A program made the translations under genes and the position numbers. A stretch of DNA of 64,000 nt. Source: Metabacillus sediminilitoris (GTDB lineage: Bacteria; Bacillota; Bacilli; Bacillales; Bacillaceae). The notes under the pieces are model-generated. The model was not told the origin of the DNA and ran no database searches. It saw only the letters and a program-made list of their open reading frames with translations. The first letter of the stretch is position 1. Each line of letters opens with the position of its first letter. Below, one piece after another: positions 16,594 to 25,800 of the stretch. The DNA lies in contig NZ_CP046266.1 of the NCBI RefSeq assembly GCF_009720625.1, positions 5,065,501 to 5,129,500 of the forward strand. The letters run 5' to 3'.

Positions 16594-17163
16594 TTACTCC
16601 CCTTTGTCTACTTGTTCAAAATCAATATGGAGTTCATTTCTTCTTGCTAGTTCGACGTCAACTTCACCTGGTTGATAGTCAATGATTGGTTTATTTGCTT
16701 TTACATCTATATTTGGTTTATTCGTTTTAACATCAATATTCACTTTAGCAGGTTCATAGTTTATTTTCACACTGCCAGCTGATGGTATAAATCCAATATT
16801 AAATTGATACATTGGTTTTTCACTTCGCTTTTTTGCAATGTCAGCAAGCGGTGTTCCGCCATTTTCAATCATCATTAATTGCTGGCCTTCTTCTGCTCTG
16901 CGGGCAATTCCTTCCATGGCATCTTGATGGGCTTGTTGCGCGGTCTCGCTCACTCTGCGTGAGATATGCTTTAGGTCCATATCGGCCCATGCTTCTGTTT
17001 GGTCAATTGTTAAATTGGCTGGAATGGTTTCAATTGTTAGATCAGCTTTTGGTTGTTCCATCAAGACTTCTGCTTTTGGCTGTTCGATTGTTTGTTGTCC
17101 TTTTGTAGTATGAATACTAAGTTGGGCAGGTATACTTTGCAAGCGAATTTGCGGTACGTTCAT
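16594..17163 (-). CDS. DUF6470 (YviE-like) flagellar-locus protein
   Basis: The product of about 190 residues begins MNVPQIRLQSIPAQLSIHT and matches the YviE position and style. It has short hydrophilic beta-type repeats, e.g. QPKAEVLMEQPKADLTIE and NIDVKTNKPNIDVKANKP. I start at the second of two tandem ATGs (17163), with AGGAG 8 bases upstream; 17166 is the alternative, and the longer frame to 17220 is unlikely. The function is unknown. It is conserved between flgL and fliW in Bacillus. Confidence 0.75.
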   Translation of the reverse strand: MNVPQIRLQSIPAQLSIHTTKGQQTIEQPKAEVLMEQPKADLTIETIPANLTIDQTEAWADMDLKHISRRVSETAQQAHQDAMEGIARRAEEGQQLMMIENGGTPLADIAKKRSEKPMYQFNIGFIPSAGSVKINYEPAKVNIDVKTNKPNIDVKANKPIIDYQPGEVDVELARRNELHIDFEQVDKGE

Positions 17164-17228
17164 CATCTTCACTCCTAGTAAAAAGGTCCGACTCATGCAT
17201 GATGTGTCAGACCAAATCAATTATCTAT

Positions 17229-18107
17229 TTATCTTAGAAAGTCTATTAATGTCGGCTGAATGACCTTTGAGCTAACGGCTAATGATGCTCTGTGAATACT
17301 TTCTTGGATGGTTAGATCTGTAATGACCTTCTCCAGGTCAGCATCCTCATTTTCTGATAGAATTCTGCTTGCAATGATTTCCTGATCTTGAATTCTTGCA
17401 TCAACCATCTCTAAACGATTATAGCGGGCACCAATTTCAGAACGCTCGGCAGATAGCATATCAAAATGTTTATCAAGGTCACCAAGCATGTCATCGCCAT
17501 TTTCCATGTTGCCGCTGTTTAAAGCATCTTCAATGGATTGAAGGGTGTTAAACAGGTCCTGTCCAAAAACATTTGTCCCATTAATATTCACTTTCAAATT
17601 CACACCGTTTGAAACTTCTACATTAAAGGCATCTGTATTCATATCGACAGTAACAGTATCATCTTCAACATTAACTGGTGGAGTATCTGTTTTCGTCCCA
17701 TTAAAAATATAACGGCCTGCAACTTGAGTATTTGCGACATTTGCTAAATCCTCTTTTAGCTGCCCAACTTCAACGGCAATTGCTTGTAAATCTGTTGGAC
17801 TGTTTGATCCATTATTCCCTTGAACTAATAACTCCCTGACACGCTGAACTACTTGATTGGCATGTTCAATTCCAGCCTCAGAGCTTTCCATCCATTGGTA
17901 CGCTTCATTCAAGTTCCGTTTATACTGCTCAACTTCTGTTAAATTCGTTCGATAGAACATCCCTTTAATCGCCACAACCGGATCATCAGAAGGTCGGGTA
18001 ATCTTCTTCCCTGTAGCAAGCTGATCCTGGTATTTGCCCATATTCGTGTAGCTTTGACTTAAATGACGCAGCGAGTTAGAAGCCAGCATACCTTGTGTTA
18101 CACGCAT
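17229..18107 (-). CDS. flgL: Flagellar hook-filament junction protein FlgL
   Basis: The 292-residue product begins MRVTQGMLASNSLRHLSQSYTNMGKYQDQLATGKKITRPSDDPV, the conserved flagellin-like D0/D1 start of FlgL, and ends with a helical ASRILSENEDADLEKVITDLTIQES segment. It forms the second junction ring between hook and filament. It directly follows flgK (10-base gap). Confidence 0.95.
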   Translation of the reverse strand: MRVTQGMLASNSLRHLSQSYTNMGKYQDQLATGKKITRPSDDPVVAIKGMFYRTNLTEVEQYKRNLNEAYQWMESSEAGIEHANQVVQRVRELLVQGNNGSNSPTDLQAIAVEVGQLKEDLANVANTQVAGRYIFNGTKTDTPPVNVEDDTVTVDMNTDAFNVEVSNGVNLKVNINGTNVFGQDLFNTLQSIEDALNSGNMENGDDMLGDLDKHFDMLSAERSEIGARYNRLEMVDARIQDQEIIASRILSENEDADLEKVITDLTIQESIHRASLAVSSKVIQPTLIDFLR

Positions 18108-18117
18108 AACTAATTAC

Positions 18118-19677
18118 CTACCTTCCTGATAATCCCATTCCATTGATAATTCGATCTAATATTTCATCCTGCATGGTGATCATTCGTGCAGATGCATTGT
18201 ATGCATGCTGGAATTGGATCATATTTGTCATTTCTTCATCAAGCGATACGGCGCTGACCGATTGTCTTCGTACCTCAACTGCATCTCTAAGCACTTCACT
18301 GTTTGACGTTAAACGTTGTGCTTCTTGAGAGTCAACAGCCATTCCACCGATGATTCCTTCGTAATAGTTTTGGAAAGAGGTTGTGTTGCCATCAATACTA
18401 AATGTTTTGTTTTTTACATCAGCAAGCTTTTGGGCATTCTGGCTGTCACCAATTGTCACTTCTCCAGCTGCGTTAGGCAAGGCTGCTGCAATGTGATCAG
18501 TCGATTCAAGAATATCATCTGAAATGCGGATGAGTTCAGCTGCACCTCTTGAATCAGTTAATGACACATCACCGAATGAAAAGAAATCAACTGGTGTATG
18601 TGTGTCAGAATTATAATCTTCAATACTCCAACCTTCTCTATGTGCTGCATTGAATTTGTTCGCAAACTCAAATGCCATTGTATCGATATTTGTAAGCATG
18701 TCTGGGTATAGACCCTTTTCAAATGTGCTTGTTCCGCTTTCATACGTATATCCATATGAATCTATTAAGCTGCTTATTTTCCCTGTGCTATTAAAATCTA
18801 AAACATCTAGTTTTTGCCTGCCGATTGTGACCGATTCTACTAAGCCGTTACCAGAATTGTAGCCAACAGTTAATTCGTTAGCTTTTTTCTGTTTCGAATC
18901 AACAAGCGTTCCGAGTGTATTTCCATTATCATCAACAATTTCAACTGTATATGCTCCTTCAGCGATTGTTAAAGCATTCCCACCAGAAGGAGTTGCTGAA
19001 ACTTTAATGTTCGCCAGTGAAGAAAGCTGGTCGATTAAGCGATCGCGCTCATCATATAAGTCGTTAGGCAAATAGCCATTTGGTTCGATTGATGAAATTT
19101 GCTGATTGATATTGTTAATTTGTGAAGCAAGGGAGTTAATTTCCTTCACCGTTACATCAAGTTCATTTTTCAAATCACCTTGGATGGATTTTAATGAAGT
19201 TGATAAATAATTAAATGTTTCAGCCACAGCAATACCTCGCTCACGCACAACTGAGCGGGCTCCAGCATTTGTTGGGTTTGCCGCTAAGTCCTGAAGGGAT
19301 TGCCAGAACTTGTCGAGTGTAACAGATAGGCCTGTTTCTGAAGGTTCATTCATGATTTCTTCCATTTTTTCTAATGCAGTCGCGCGAGAACTCCAGTAGC
19401 CGGCCTTATTGTTTTCGCTTCGATATTGGACGTCTAAAAAATCTTCACGAACACGCTCTACCGTACCAGCCTCAACACCTGTACCTAATTGACCGGGTAT
19501 TGTTGGACTGTTTTTTCCTACAGGAGGATATGGGGTTGTTTGTTCAAAATTAACACGTTGACGTGTATAGCCAGGTGTATTTGCGTTGGCAACATTATGT
19601 GCGGTTGTACTTAGGGCACTTTGTTGAGTGAACATACCGCGCCTTGCAATTTCTAATCCAAAAAAAGTCGATGTCAT
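18118..19677 (-). CDS. flgK: Flagellar hook-associated protein FlgK
   Basis: The 519-residue protein starts MTSTFFGLEIARRGMFTQQSALSTTAHNVANANTPGYTRQRVNF, the rod/hook family signature, and closes with VSLDEEMTNMIQFQHAYNASARMITMQDEILDRIINGMG, the matching C-terminal D0 helix. It forms the junction ring on the hook. Transcription runs flgM-flgN-flgK-flgL. Confidence 0.96.
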   Translation of the reverse strand: MTSTFFGLEIARRGMFTQQSALSTTAHNVANANTPGYTRQRVNFEQTTPYPPVGKNSPTIPGQLGTGVEAGTVERVREDFLDVQYRSENNKAGYWSSRATALEKMEEIMNEPSETGLSVTLDKFWQSLQDLAANPTNAGARSVVRERGIAVAETFNYLSTSLKSIQGDLKNELDVTVKEINSLASQINNINQQISSIEPNGYLPNDLYDERDRLIDQLSSLANIKVSATPSGGNALTIAEGAYTVEIVDDNGNTLGTLVDSKQKKANELTVGYNSGNGLVESVTIGRQKLDVLDFNSTGKISSLIDSYGYTYESGTSTFEKGLYPDMLTNIDTMAFEFANKFNAAHREGWSIEDYNSDTHTPVDFFSFGDVSLTDSRGAAELIRISDDILESTDHIAAALPNAAGEVTIGDSQNAQKLADVKNKTFSIDGNTTSFQNYYEGIIGGMAVDSQEAQRLTSNSEVLRDAVEVRRQSVSAVSLDEEMTNMIQFQHAYNASARMITMQDEILDRIINGMGLSGR

Positions 19678-19695
19678 GATGGTTTCCTCCTTTCG

Positions 19696-20181
19696 TTATA
19701 CTTGTGAATCAAATAATGATCGGCGTCGTTTTTCCGTTTGTGTTTGGTTTTGATCCGGACGTTGATAGTTTGTAAAGCTTTCTTGTGGCATCAGCATATC
19801 AAGTGAAATGGAAACGAATTGCAATGCCTGCTGTGTTAATTCTCGATTTAACAGGTTAGCCTCTTTTAGCTTGTCCATTGTTTCCTTGAATTCTTTCGCG
19901 ATGACCTTTAGAGATTCTTTCTGTTCACCCTTCGCTTTTTCAATACAGGCTGATAGAGTAAGATCTCCTTCACTTCCTAAAAAGGTAATCGTTTCCTGAA
20001 TTCTTTCCGCTTCTATTTGTTTAATTGCCTGCAGGAACATTTGCTCCTTTTTCAGCAATTCCTTTATTTGTTCAACGTTCTCACTTTTTAAGCTCTCTGT
20101 TTTTTGGAGGGTTATTTTGTGAAGATTTTGATGTAGTTGTAAAAGCTTTTCTAATGTTTGAATTAATTTTTCTGCTTGCAC
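19696..20181 (-). CDS. flgN: FlgN-family flagellar export chaperone
   Basis: The 161-residue, almost wholly helical protein (MQAEKLIQTLEKLLQLHQNLHKITLQKTE) has the size, heptad pattern and position of FlgN/YvyG, which keeps FlgK and FlgL export-competent. The tail is disordered and basic (QTQTEKRRRSLFDSQV). It lies between flgM and flgK. Confidence 0.9.
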   Translation of the reverse strand: MQAEKLIQTLEKLLQLHQNLHKITLQKTESLKSENVEQIKELLKKEQMFLQAIKQIEAERIQETITFLGSEGDLTLSACIEKAKGEQKESLKVIAKEFKETMDKLKEANLLNRELTQQALQFVSISLDMLMPQESFTNYQRPDQNQTQTEKRRRSLFDSQV

Positions 20182-20211
20182 TGATAACCCTCCATTGCTG
20201 TTTGTGAGACA

Positions 20212-20475
20212 TTATTTTTTATAAAAATTTAGCAGGCCATTTGCAATCGCCTTTGGATCGATTGTATATGTGCCATTTTCTAATTGTGTTTTAATTGCTT
20301 GGATCTTTTCTTGTCTCGCTTTCGTAACCTCATTCGTTTGTTGGAGATCCATTGCTTTTGAGGAAATCTCTACTTTATCTTCCTTCGCTTGAGGCTTTTG
20401 TGCTGTTTGCGCACTTTTCTCTAAACTGCGTTTATATGGATTGACGCCCATTGAACCAAGATTGTTTATTTTCAA
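20212..20475 (-). CDS. flgM: Anti-sigma-D factor FlgM
   Basis: I choose a TTG start at 20475, giving MKINNLGSMGVNPYKRSLEK (87 residues), with an AGGGA site 6 bases upstream; this fits other FlgM N-termini (MKIN...VNPY). The ATG 8 codons earlier would cover that site. The C-terminal half (KVEISSKAMDLQQ...KIQAIKTQLENGTYTIDPKAIANGLLNFY) is the sigma-binding region. FlgM holds SigD inactive until the hook is complete. It is preceded by its own sigma-D promoter. Confidence 0.9.
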   Translation of the reverse strand: MKINNLGSMGVNPYKRSLEKSAQTAQKPQAKEDKVEISSKAMDLQQTNEVTKARQEKIQAIKTQLENGTYTIDPKAIANGLLNFYKK

Positions 20476-20511
20476 GATGATTCCCTCGCCTTCGTACATG
20501 ATCTATAGTAA

Positions 20512-20538
20512 ATATCGGATCAGTTTTTTAATTGTTTA
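20512..20538 (-). promoter_or_regulatory. Sigma-D promoter before flgM
   Basis: TAAA-N15-TCCGATAT on the minus strand ends about 37 bases before the TTG start, giving autogenous control of the anti-sigma factor. It is one mismatch from consensus. Confidence 0.8.
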
Positions 20539-20546
20539 GCTATTCT

Positions 20547-20966
20547 CTATTTTTTAGTTCTTTGGGAGTAGTATGTGTATTTATTCCCTGTTTCCTTATT
20601 ACGTTCACTAATCATTTCTACCTGCTCCATTTGATGCAATTGGTTATGAATGTCCTTTTTACAGTTTTTACATAAACGGTCTTCTCTAATCGATTCACCG
20701 CATTTTTCACATGGATAACCGAGATTAGGGAAATTCGACAGCTGGATTCGTCCATTTCGAATAAACTTCAAGATTAAATCTTCAGAGACATCTGTAGCTT
20801 CGACGACTTCATGTAAAAGTGCTTTACGATTTTCACGCTTACGCAAAAATTGATAGACTGTTTCATAAGCTGTTTCTTCTTCCTTAAAGCATGCATCACA
20901 TACGGTACGAAATTGTGTTTTCACAAATAAAGTATTACATTTTGGGCAGTTTGCTAATTCTCCCAT
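20547..20966 (-). CDS. yvyF: YvyF-like flagellar-operon protein (zinc-binding)
   Basis: The 139-residue product begins MGELANCPKCNTLFVKTQFRTVCDACFKEEE and has a second zinc-ribbon-like pair later (CEKCGESIREDRLCKNC), with a helix-turn-helix-like middle (RKALLHEVVEATDVSEDLILKFIRNGRIQL). I start at the ATG at 20966 since AGGAG lies 7 bases before it; the ATG two codons earlier sits on the ribosome site. The family lies between comF and flgM in Bacillus. It is thought to be a regulator, but its role is not well established. Confidence 0.85.
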   Translation of the reverse strand: MGELANCPKCNTLFVKTQFRTVCDACFKEEETAYETVYQFLRKRENRKALLHEVVEATDVSEDLILKFIRNGRIQLSNFPNLGYPCEKCGESIREDRLCKNCKKDIHNQLHQMEQVEMISERNKETGNKYTYYSQRTKK

Positions 20967-20999
20967 GGTCATTCTCCTATCCGTTATTATCTACTCATT

Positions 21000-21026
21000 A
21001 TATCGGCAGAGGATGAAAAAAGTTTA
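21000..21026 (-). promoter_or_regulatory. Perfect sigma-D promoter overlapping the end of comFC
   Basis: TAAA-N15-GCCGATAT matches the motility sigma consensus exactly on the minus strand. The TAAA box lies in the comFC stop region (21023-21026), and the -10 is about 34 bases before yvyF. It would separate the motility genes from comF transcription. Confidence 0.85.
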
Positions 21027-21722
21027 GCTTCTAATTAATGTGAGCGAGGAAACATGTGCTGCTCCATTTTGAATAAGTTGTTTTGCTGCATGACGGATGG
21101 TACTGCCTGTTGTATAGATATCATCTACTAATAAGATACGTTTGTTTTCAATGATACTTGGGTTATCTACTGAAAAGACATGTGCAGCTTGTAATCGTTC
21201 ATGCCGGGATTTTTTCGATTGTTTTTCATGGTGGGTTCGTTGGAGGGCGTCTAGTTGTGGAAGCGGGAGAAAATTTGCAAGCAGCTTCGCTTGGTTAAAG
21301 CCTCGTTCATGTAAGCGCTCATTGCTCAATGGAATGGGTAAAACAGCGTCAAATTGCTGTGATGAAAGGTGATTTTTATAGCTAAAAACAAACGTTTGTT
21401 TAAATACATTTACTAACGCTGCGTCACCGCGGAATTTAAAAGTAGAGAGCACATCCTTCATCACATCATTATATTCAAAAACAGAGATATTTTTTGCGAG
21501 GATGTTTTTCCACTGCGGGTCATTCTCCCACCTTGTGCAGTCACTGCATAACTCCATCGTTTCCTGCGGTCTATTGCAACAAGGACAAGTTGATCCTGTA
21601 ATCTGCTTAAACGTTTGAAAACATTGATCACATGAAACCTTGTCAGCTTGCAAAAGCAAGCTTGTCCATGTTGCTTTTTGTGCGATTTCCTCATGGCAAA
21701 TTAGACAGTTGATTGGAATCAA
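21024..21722 (-). CDS. comFC: ComF family phosphoribosyltransferase-like protein ComFC
   Basis: The 232-residue protein has an N-terminal zinc-binding region with four Cys pairs (CLIC, CDQC, CPCC, CSDC) and a C-terminal type I phosphoribosyltransferase fold with the PRPP loop ILLVDDIYTTGSTI (about 195-208). ComFC works with the ComFA translocase in DNA uptake during transformation. It is 6 bases downstream of comFB. Confidence 0.95.
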   Translation of the reverse strand: MIPINCLICHEEIAQKATWTSLLLQADKVSCDQCFQTFKQITGSTCPCCNRPQETMELCSDCTRWENDPQWKNILAKNISVFEYNDVMKDVLSTFKFRGDAALVNVFKQTFVFSYKNHLSSQQFDAVLPIPLSNERLHERGFNQAKLLANFLPLPQLDALQRTHHEKQSKKSRHERLQAAHVFSVDNPSIIENKRILLVDDIYTTGSTIRHAAKQLIQNGAAHVSSLTLIRS

Positions 21723-21728
21723 CCCCTA

Positions 21729-21998
21729 TTACGTATTATGGCAGATTGGTCTGTTCGAGACTATTTTAGCGCATTCTGCTAATTTCACTAAAAGTGACGT
21801 CAATTCTTGCTTATCAACAAAATTTGCTTTAATGTACGTGATATTTTCCTCTTTTGTCACATAACGAGGCAGCGTTTTATTTAAAGTAAGGGCAAGAATA
21901 TCATCTAAGCATTCATCACACGTACAATGGAGGTACAAGCGATTTTTATATTCGTCTAATAAATCCTTTATAATTCGTTCCATAGCATTAATAACCAT
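21729..21998 (-). CDS. comFB: Late competence protein ComFB
   Basis: The 89-residue product (MVINAMERIIKDLLDEYKNRLYLHCTCDECLDDILALTLN) has the conserved CxCxxC zinc-type motif of ComFB. It sits between comFA and comFC. Its precise role in competence is unclear, and it is dispensable in B. subtilis. Confidence 0.93.
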   Translation of the reverse strand: MVINAMERIIKDLLDEYKNRLYLHCTCDECLDDILALTLNKTLPRYVTKEENITYIKANFVDKQELTSLLVKLAECAKIVSNRPICHNT

Positions 21999-22070
21999 CT
22001 AATCGAGCTCCTTATTAAAGCCAGTAATATATAATGATTATGCCATATCAAGGGGATTTTAGGAAAGTTT

Positions 22071-23558
22071 TTACTTTATCAATTGACCATTTTTTCTAGC
22101 TTCATGATTCATTTGTTCTATGTGTCTTTTCGCATCAATCATTGCTTGAGTTTTCCCGTAGTGAAACAGGATGATTTCACCTGTTGGATATGTCGAGCTT
22201 CTGCCTACTCGGCCAGCAATTTGGACAAGGGCGCTTTCAGTAAAAATATCATCCTCACTGCCAAGCACAGCTACATCACTGTTTGGGATCGTGACCCCTC
22301 GCTCTAAGATTGTAGATGTGACGATAAGAGGAATGTCCCCGTTGCGAAAGCGAGCAACCTTTTCCTTTCTCTGACGATCCTCTGCATGGACTCCTTCAAT
22401 TCGGTTTTCATACTGCTTACATATATCAACAACCTGATCGATAACAGAGACAGATGGAACAAATAAAAACGCCTGCTTTTGCGATTGGAGCTGGTTGGAT
22501 ATCCATTTTACAATCACGTTTGGAAGTTTTCCCTTCTTTAATTTCCGCTTCCAATCACCACACCACGTGTATGCCGGTACTGGCAATGGATGACCATGAT
22601 AGCGAGCAGGGATTTTTACTGCATTTCGCTTCTTTCGCATGACATCTCGTTTCCATTGTTTTGAAGGTGTTGCGGTTAAATAGATAAGCGAACTATGTGG
22701 TTTGCGTGATTTCGCTACGGCAAATTGCAGTGATTGATCTACAGAGTATGGAAACGCGTCTACCTCATCAACAATCACACAGTCAAATGCTTCTTTAAAT
22801 CGCAAAAGCTGGTGTGTTGTTGATACATATAAGGCAGCAGGTTGGTGAATGTCTTCACTCCCGCCATAAAGAGCGGAGATTGTTGCAGAAGGAAAGACTT
22901 TTTGCAGCCTGGGTGCTAGTTCTAAGACAACATCTGTTCTAGGAGTGGCAATGCATATTGTTTTTCCAGTATTCAGACCGTATTCAATGCCTTTAAACAA
23001 TACTTCCGTTTTCCCAGCTCCACATACAGCCCAGACAAGTATTTCTTGATTATCTTGGATAGCTTGTACAACCTTTTCTGATGCGTATGCCTGTCCATTA
23101 GACAAGGTTCCTTCCCACTCTAAAGGAACGGATGCATGATAAGTGGGTGCTGGTCCAGTCCAACGATACAAAGGTGTACATTCGCTGATCCGCCCCATCA
23201 TGATGCACTTTCTACAATAATGGCAGTGCTGCTCTCCACATTGTGCACATGAAAAAGAGGCAAAAAATAACGGGTTGTGATTACCGCATCGAGTACATGT
23301 TAAGCGGTTATTTTCACGGTAAACACCATAATTTAGTTTAATAAAGCCATGATGATAATGAGTATGAAGGGTTTCTAGTGTGATAGGAATTTCAGTTTGC
23401 AGCAGCTCTCTGCCATGTAGATGGTGTTGAAGCTCTGTTGAATAAGCGAATGTTTCTTTAAGAAGTTTCTGTGGAATATGTGGATGGTTGGCGATCGGTG
23501 CACCTTCTTGAGGTGAAAAAACTGGTGTCAATTCTTGATTTTTCAGTAAAAATCTCAT
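22071..23558 (-). CDS. comFA: DNA translocase ComFA (superfamily 2 helicase)
   Basis: The 495-residue ATPase has a four-cysteine zinc finger (CTRCG...CAQCGEQHCHYCRKC, about 91-123), a Walker A CGAGKTEVLFKG (about 180), a Walker B DEVDAFPY (about 265), and motif VI QIAGRVGRSSTYPTG near the C-terminus. It powers entry of single-stranded DNA through ComEC. It begins just after the small Myb-like gene, 8 bases upstream. Confidence 0.95.
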   Translation of the reverse strand: MRFLLKNQELTPVFSPQEGAPIANHPHIPQKLLKETFAYSTELQHHLHGRELLQTEIPITLETLHTHYHHGFIKLNYGVYRENNRLTCTRCGNHNPLFFASFSCAQCGEQHCHYCRKCIMMGRISECTPLYRWTGPAPTYHASVPLEWEGTLSNGQAYASEKVVQAIQDNQEILVWAVCGAGKTEVLFKGIEYGLNTGKTICIATPRTDVVLELAPRLQKVFPSATISALYGGSEDIHQPAALYVSTTHQLLRFKEAFDCVIVDEVDAFPYSVDQSLQFAVAKSRKPHSSLIYLTATPSKQWKRDVMRKKRNAVKIPARYHGHPLPVPAYTWCGDWKRKLKKGKLPNVIVKWISNQLQSQKQAFLFVPSVSVIDQVVDICKQYENRIEGVHAEDRQRKEKVARFRNGDIPLIVTSTILERGVTIPNSDVAVLGSEDDIFTESALVQIAGRVGRSSTYPTGEIILFHYGKTQAMIDAKRHIEQMNHEARKNGQLIK

Positions 23559-23566
23559 TTGTCACC

Positions 23567-23773
23567 TCAATCGTTCGTTGGTGCTGTGATTTTTCGGTAA
23601 CGTTTTTCTACACTAATAGCTGTGCGTGATAATTGAATAGCGATATGTTTAAATTTCATGCCGTTTTGACGTAATTCTTTTAGCTTCCGGTCTTCTAAAG
23701 TTGTCCAATGCCGATATGTTCTTTTCCTAACATCTTGGGTGGATTCAGGCAGTTGATCGGTCGTTATACTCAA
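23567..23773 (-). CDS. Small Myb/SANT-like DNA-binding protein
   Basis: I choose a TTG start at 23773 (68 residues, MSITTDQLPESTQDVRKRTY) because AAGGAGG lies about 9 bases upstream; the longer frame to 23866 has no ribosome site. The body RHWTTLEDRKLKELRQNGMKFKHIAIQLSRTAISVEKRYRKI has the W/L spacing of a single Myb/SANT helix-turn-helix. It is only 8 bases ahead of comFA, so it is probably cotranscribed with the comF genes. A role in competence regulation is speculative. Confidence 0.65.
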   Translation of the reverse strand: MSITTDQLPESTQDVRKRTYRHWTTLEDRKLKELRQNGMKFKHIAIQLSRTAISVEKRYRKITAPTND

Positions 23774-23923
23774 TAATCTAATCCTCCTTAAGCTTTTCAC
23801 ATGAGTAATTATGGAGGATAGAAAAATACATGTCCATAATTTAACATCAATATAAGAAAAAAGCACTACACCATTCGTACTTTTCCCTTATTATTCTACA
23901 AGTTAAGCAGTGGAAAATGAGCC

Positions 23924-24766
23924 TTATTTCCTGTACCACCCTAGCCCAATTGCCCCTTCACCTAGATGTGTACCAATGACAGGTCCAAAATAACTAATAT
24001 AAAATTCAACATGCGGATATCTCGTACCTAGATCCTGCTTCATTTTTTCCGCCTCATCAGGTCGATTACCATGGATAATCACCGCTTTCATCGGAACATT
24101 TTCGCCGGCATCTTCATGAAAAAGGTCATAAACGCGATTTAGCGCTTTTTTACGTGTTCTAATTTTTTCAAAAGGAACAATGACTTTATTTTCAAAATGC
24201 AGAATTGGTTTCACTTGCAGCAAGCTGCCAATTAACGCCTGTGCCCCGCTTAGACGCCCACCGCGTTGCAGATTTGATAAATCATCGACCATAAAGTATG
24301 CGCGAACAGATTGCTGCATCTCCTCTAATCGGGCGAGGATTTGTTCTGGCGTTTTTCCTTCTTGAGCAAGTTGTGCCGCCTCAATGGCATAAAATCCTTG
24401 TGGCATGCAGCTAATTTCTGAATCGAATGGATATACGTCTATGTTATCGACCATATCTCCCGCTGTTGCTGCACCGTTATATGTGCCACTTATCCCGCTT
24501 GATAGATGAATAGAAATAACAGCATCGAATTCAAGTGAAAGCTTTTCAAATAGTTCAACAAACATTCCAACAGGGGGCTGTGATGTTGTTGGGAAATCCT
24601 CTTTTTCTCTCACCTTTGCAAAGAATTGCTCTGAAGTAATTTCGACTTCTTCCTGATAGGTATCCATCCCGAAATTTACACTCAACGGGATCATCTGTAT
24701 ATTATACTTTTCACGTAATTCCTCTGATATATATGCGGTACTATCCGTTAAAATAGCCGTTTTCAT
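23924..24766 (-). CDS. degV: DegV family fatty-acid-binding protein (FakB type)
   Basis: The 280-residue protein begins MKTAILTDSTAYISEELREKYNIQMIPLSVNFG, with the family motifs TSQPPVGMF, HLSSGISGTYNGA and the C-terminal GPVIGTHLGEGAIGLGW. DegV/FakB proteins bind a fatty acid and present it to FakA for phosphorylation. It lies downstream of degU but is separated from it by a terminator and an unusual repeat array in its own upstream region. Confidence 0.93.
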   Translation of the reverse strand: MKTAILTDSTAYISEELREKYNIQMIPLSVNFGMDTYQEEVEITSEQFFAKVREKEDFPTTSQPPVGMFVELFEKLSLEFDAVISIHLSSGISGTYNGAATAGDMVDNIDVYPFDSEISCMPQGFYAIEAAQLAQEGKTPEQILARLEEMQQSVRAYFMVDDLSNLQRGGRLSGAQALIGSLLQVKPILHFENKVIVPFEKIRTRKKALNRVYDLFHEDAGENVPMKAVIIHGNRPDEAEKMKQDLGTRYPHVEFYISYFGPVIGTHLGEGAIGLGWYRK

Positions 24767-24879
24767 AGTATTAATTCCTTCCTTATTACCAAAATCTTAT
24801 TCGTTACCTCCTTATTCTAACGGATAGTCCATCGAATTTCACTACTTCGTCTTATAATTCCGAGAAGACTGCATCTGAA

Positions 24880-24947
24880 TTGTTCAAAAATACCGTTTTA
24901 TTGTCCAGAACAACAGTTATATTGTCCGATTTTTAATTTTATTGTCC
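24880..24947 (-). repeat. Phased TTGTCC direct repeats upstream of degV
   Basis: On the plus strand TTGTTC (24880) and TTGTCC (24901, 24922 and 24942) recur every 20-21 bases, each with AT-rich flanks. This is two helical turns, so all copies lie on one DNA face. They sit between the degU terminator and the degV start, where an activator or repressor would bind. Confidence 0.6.
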
Positions 24948-24974
24948 TAATTCAATAACATATCAGCCGATTTC

Positions 24975-25018
24975 ATATAAAAAGGGCCAGACTCTGTACC
25001 TGAGCCTGACCCTTCTCA
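24975..25018 (-). terminator. Terminator of the degS-degU operon
   Basis: On the minus strand AAGGGTCAGGCTC pairs with GAGTCTGGCCCTT across a short loop and is followed by TTTT. It lies directly after the degU stop. Confidence 0.85.
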
Positions 25019-25022
25019 TTCT

Positions 25023-25709
25023 TTATTTTACTTCAACCCAGCCATTTTTAATTGCAACGACAACCGCCTGGGTACGATCATTTACATTCATTTTTTGCAG
25101 AATATTACTAACATGGTTTTTAACTGTTTTTTCACTGATAAACAATGCTTCACCGATCCCGCGGTTGCTTTTACCATCGGCTAACATTTGGAGCACTTCG
25201 CACTCACGGCGAGTGAGAATATGTAATGGACGGCGAATTTCTGGTTGTAAAGCTTGCGCTGTAGCAGCTTGTCCACTTGATGTTGCAAGTCTTCTAAATT
25301 CATTTACTAAATTATGTGTCACTTTCGGATGTAAGTAAGAACCACCGTCAGCAACAACCTTTACTGCTTCGATCAGTGTGTCTGCATCCATTTCTTTTAA
25401 TAAATAGCCGCTTGCACCCGTTTTTAATGCATGTGTTACATAGTTTTCATCATCATGTATAGATAAAATAATGACCTTTGTCTCAGCATTCGCTTCGATT
25501 AATTGTTTTGTTGCTTCAACACCATTCACTTTCGGCATATTGATATCCATGATCACGACATCTGGTTTGTGTGCTTCGACAATTGCTAAAGCATCTTCCC
25601 CGTCATCACCCTCTGCTACTACCTCAAATGATGGTTCAAAGTCTAATATGCGTTTTACACCTTCACGAAATAACTGATGGTCATCAATAATAACTATTTT
25701 CGTTTTCAT
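25023..25709 (-). CDS. degU: Response regulator DegU
   Basis: The 228-residue regulator has a receiver domain with the acidic pair DD (9-10), the phosphoacceptor Asp55 in [12 protein letters not shown] and Lys in YLLKEMD, and a LuxR/NarL helix-turn-helix at the C-terminus ([40 protein letters not shown]). DegU controls exoenzymes, motility, competence and biofilm genes. It is 91 bases downstream of degS. Confidence 0.97.
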   Translation of the reverse strand: MKTKIVIIDDHQLFREGVKRILDFEPSFEVVAEGDDGEDALAIVEAHKPDVVIMDINMPKVNGVEATKQLIEANAETKVIILSIHDDENYVTHALKTGASGYLLKEMDADTLIEAVKVVADGGSYLHPKVTHNLVNEFRRLATSSGQAATAQALQPEIRRPLHILTRRECEVLQMLADGKSNRGIGEALFISEKTVKNHVSNILQKMNVNDRTQAVVVAIKNGWVEVK

Positions 25710-25800
25710 GTTTACGCCTCCCCACTGTTTTTATTCTAGTCTATTTTCCTAATATACCGTCAATAAGCCATTAGACCGTATTTATCAGTATGTACGAACA

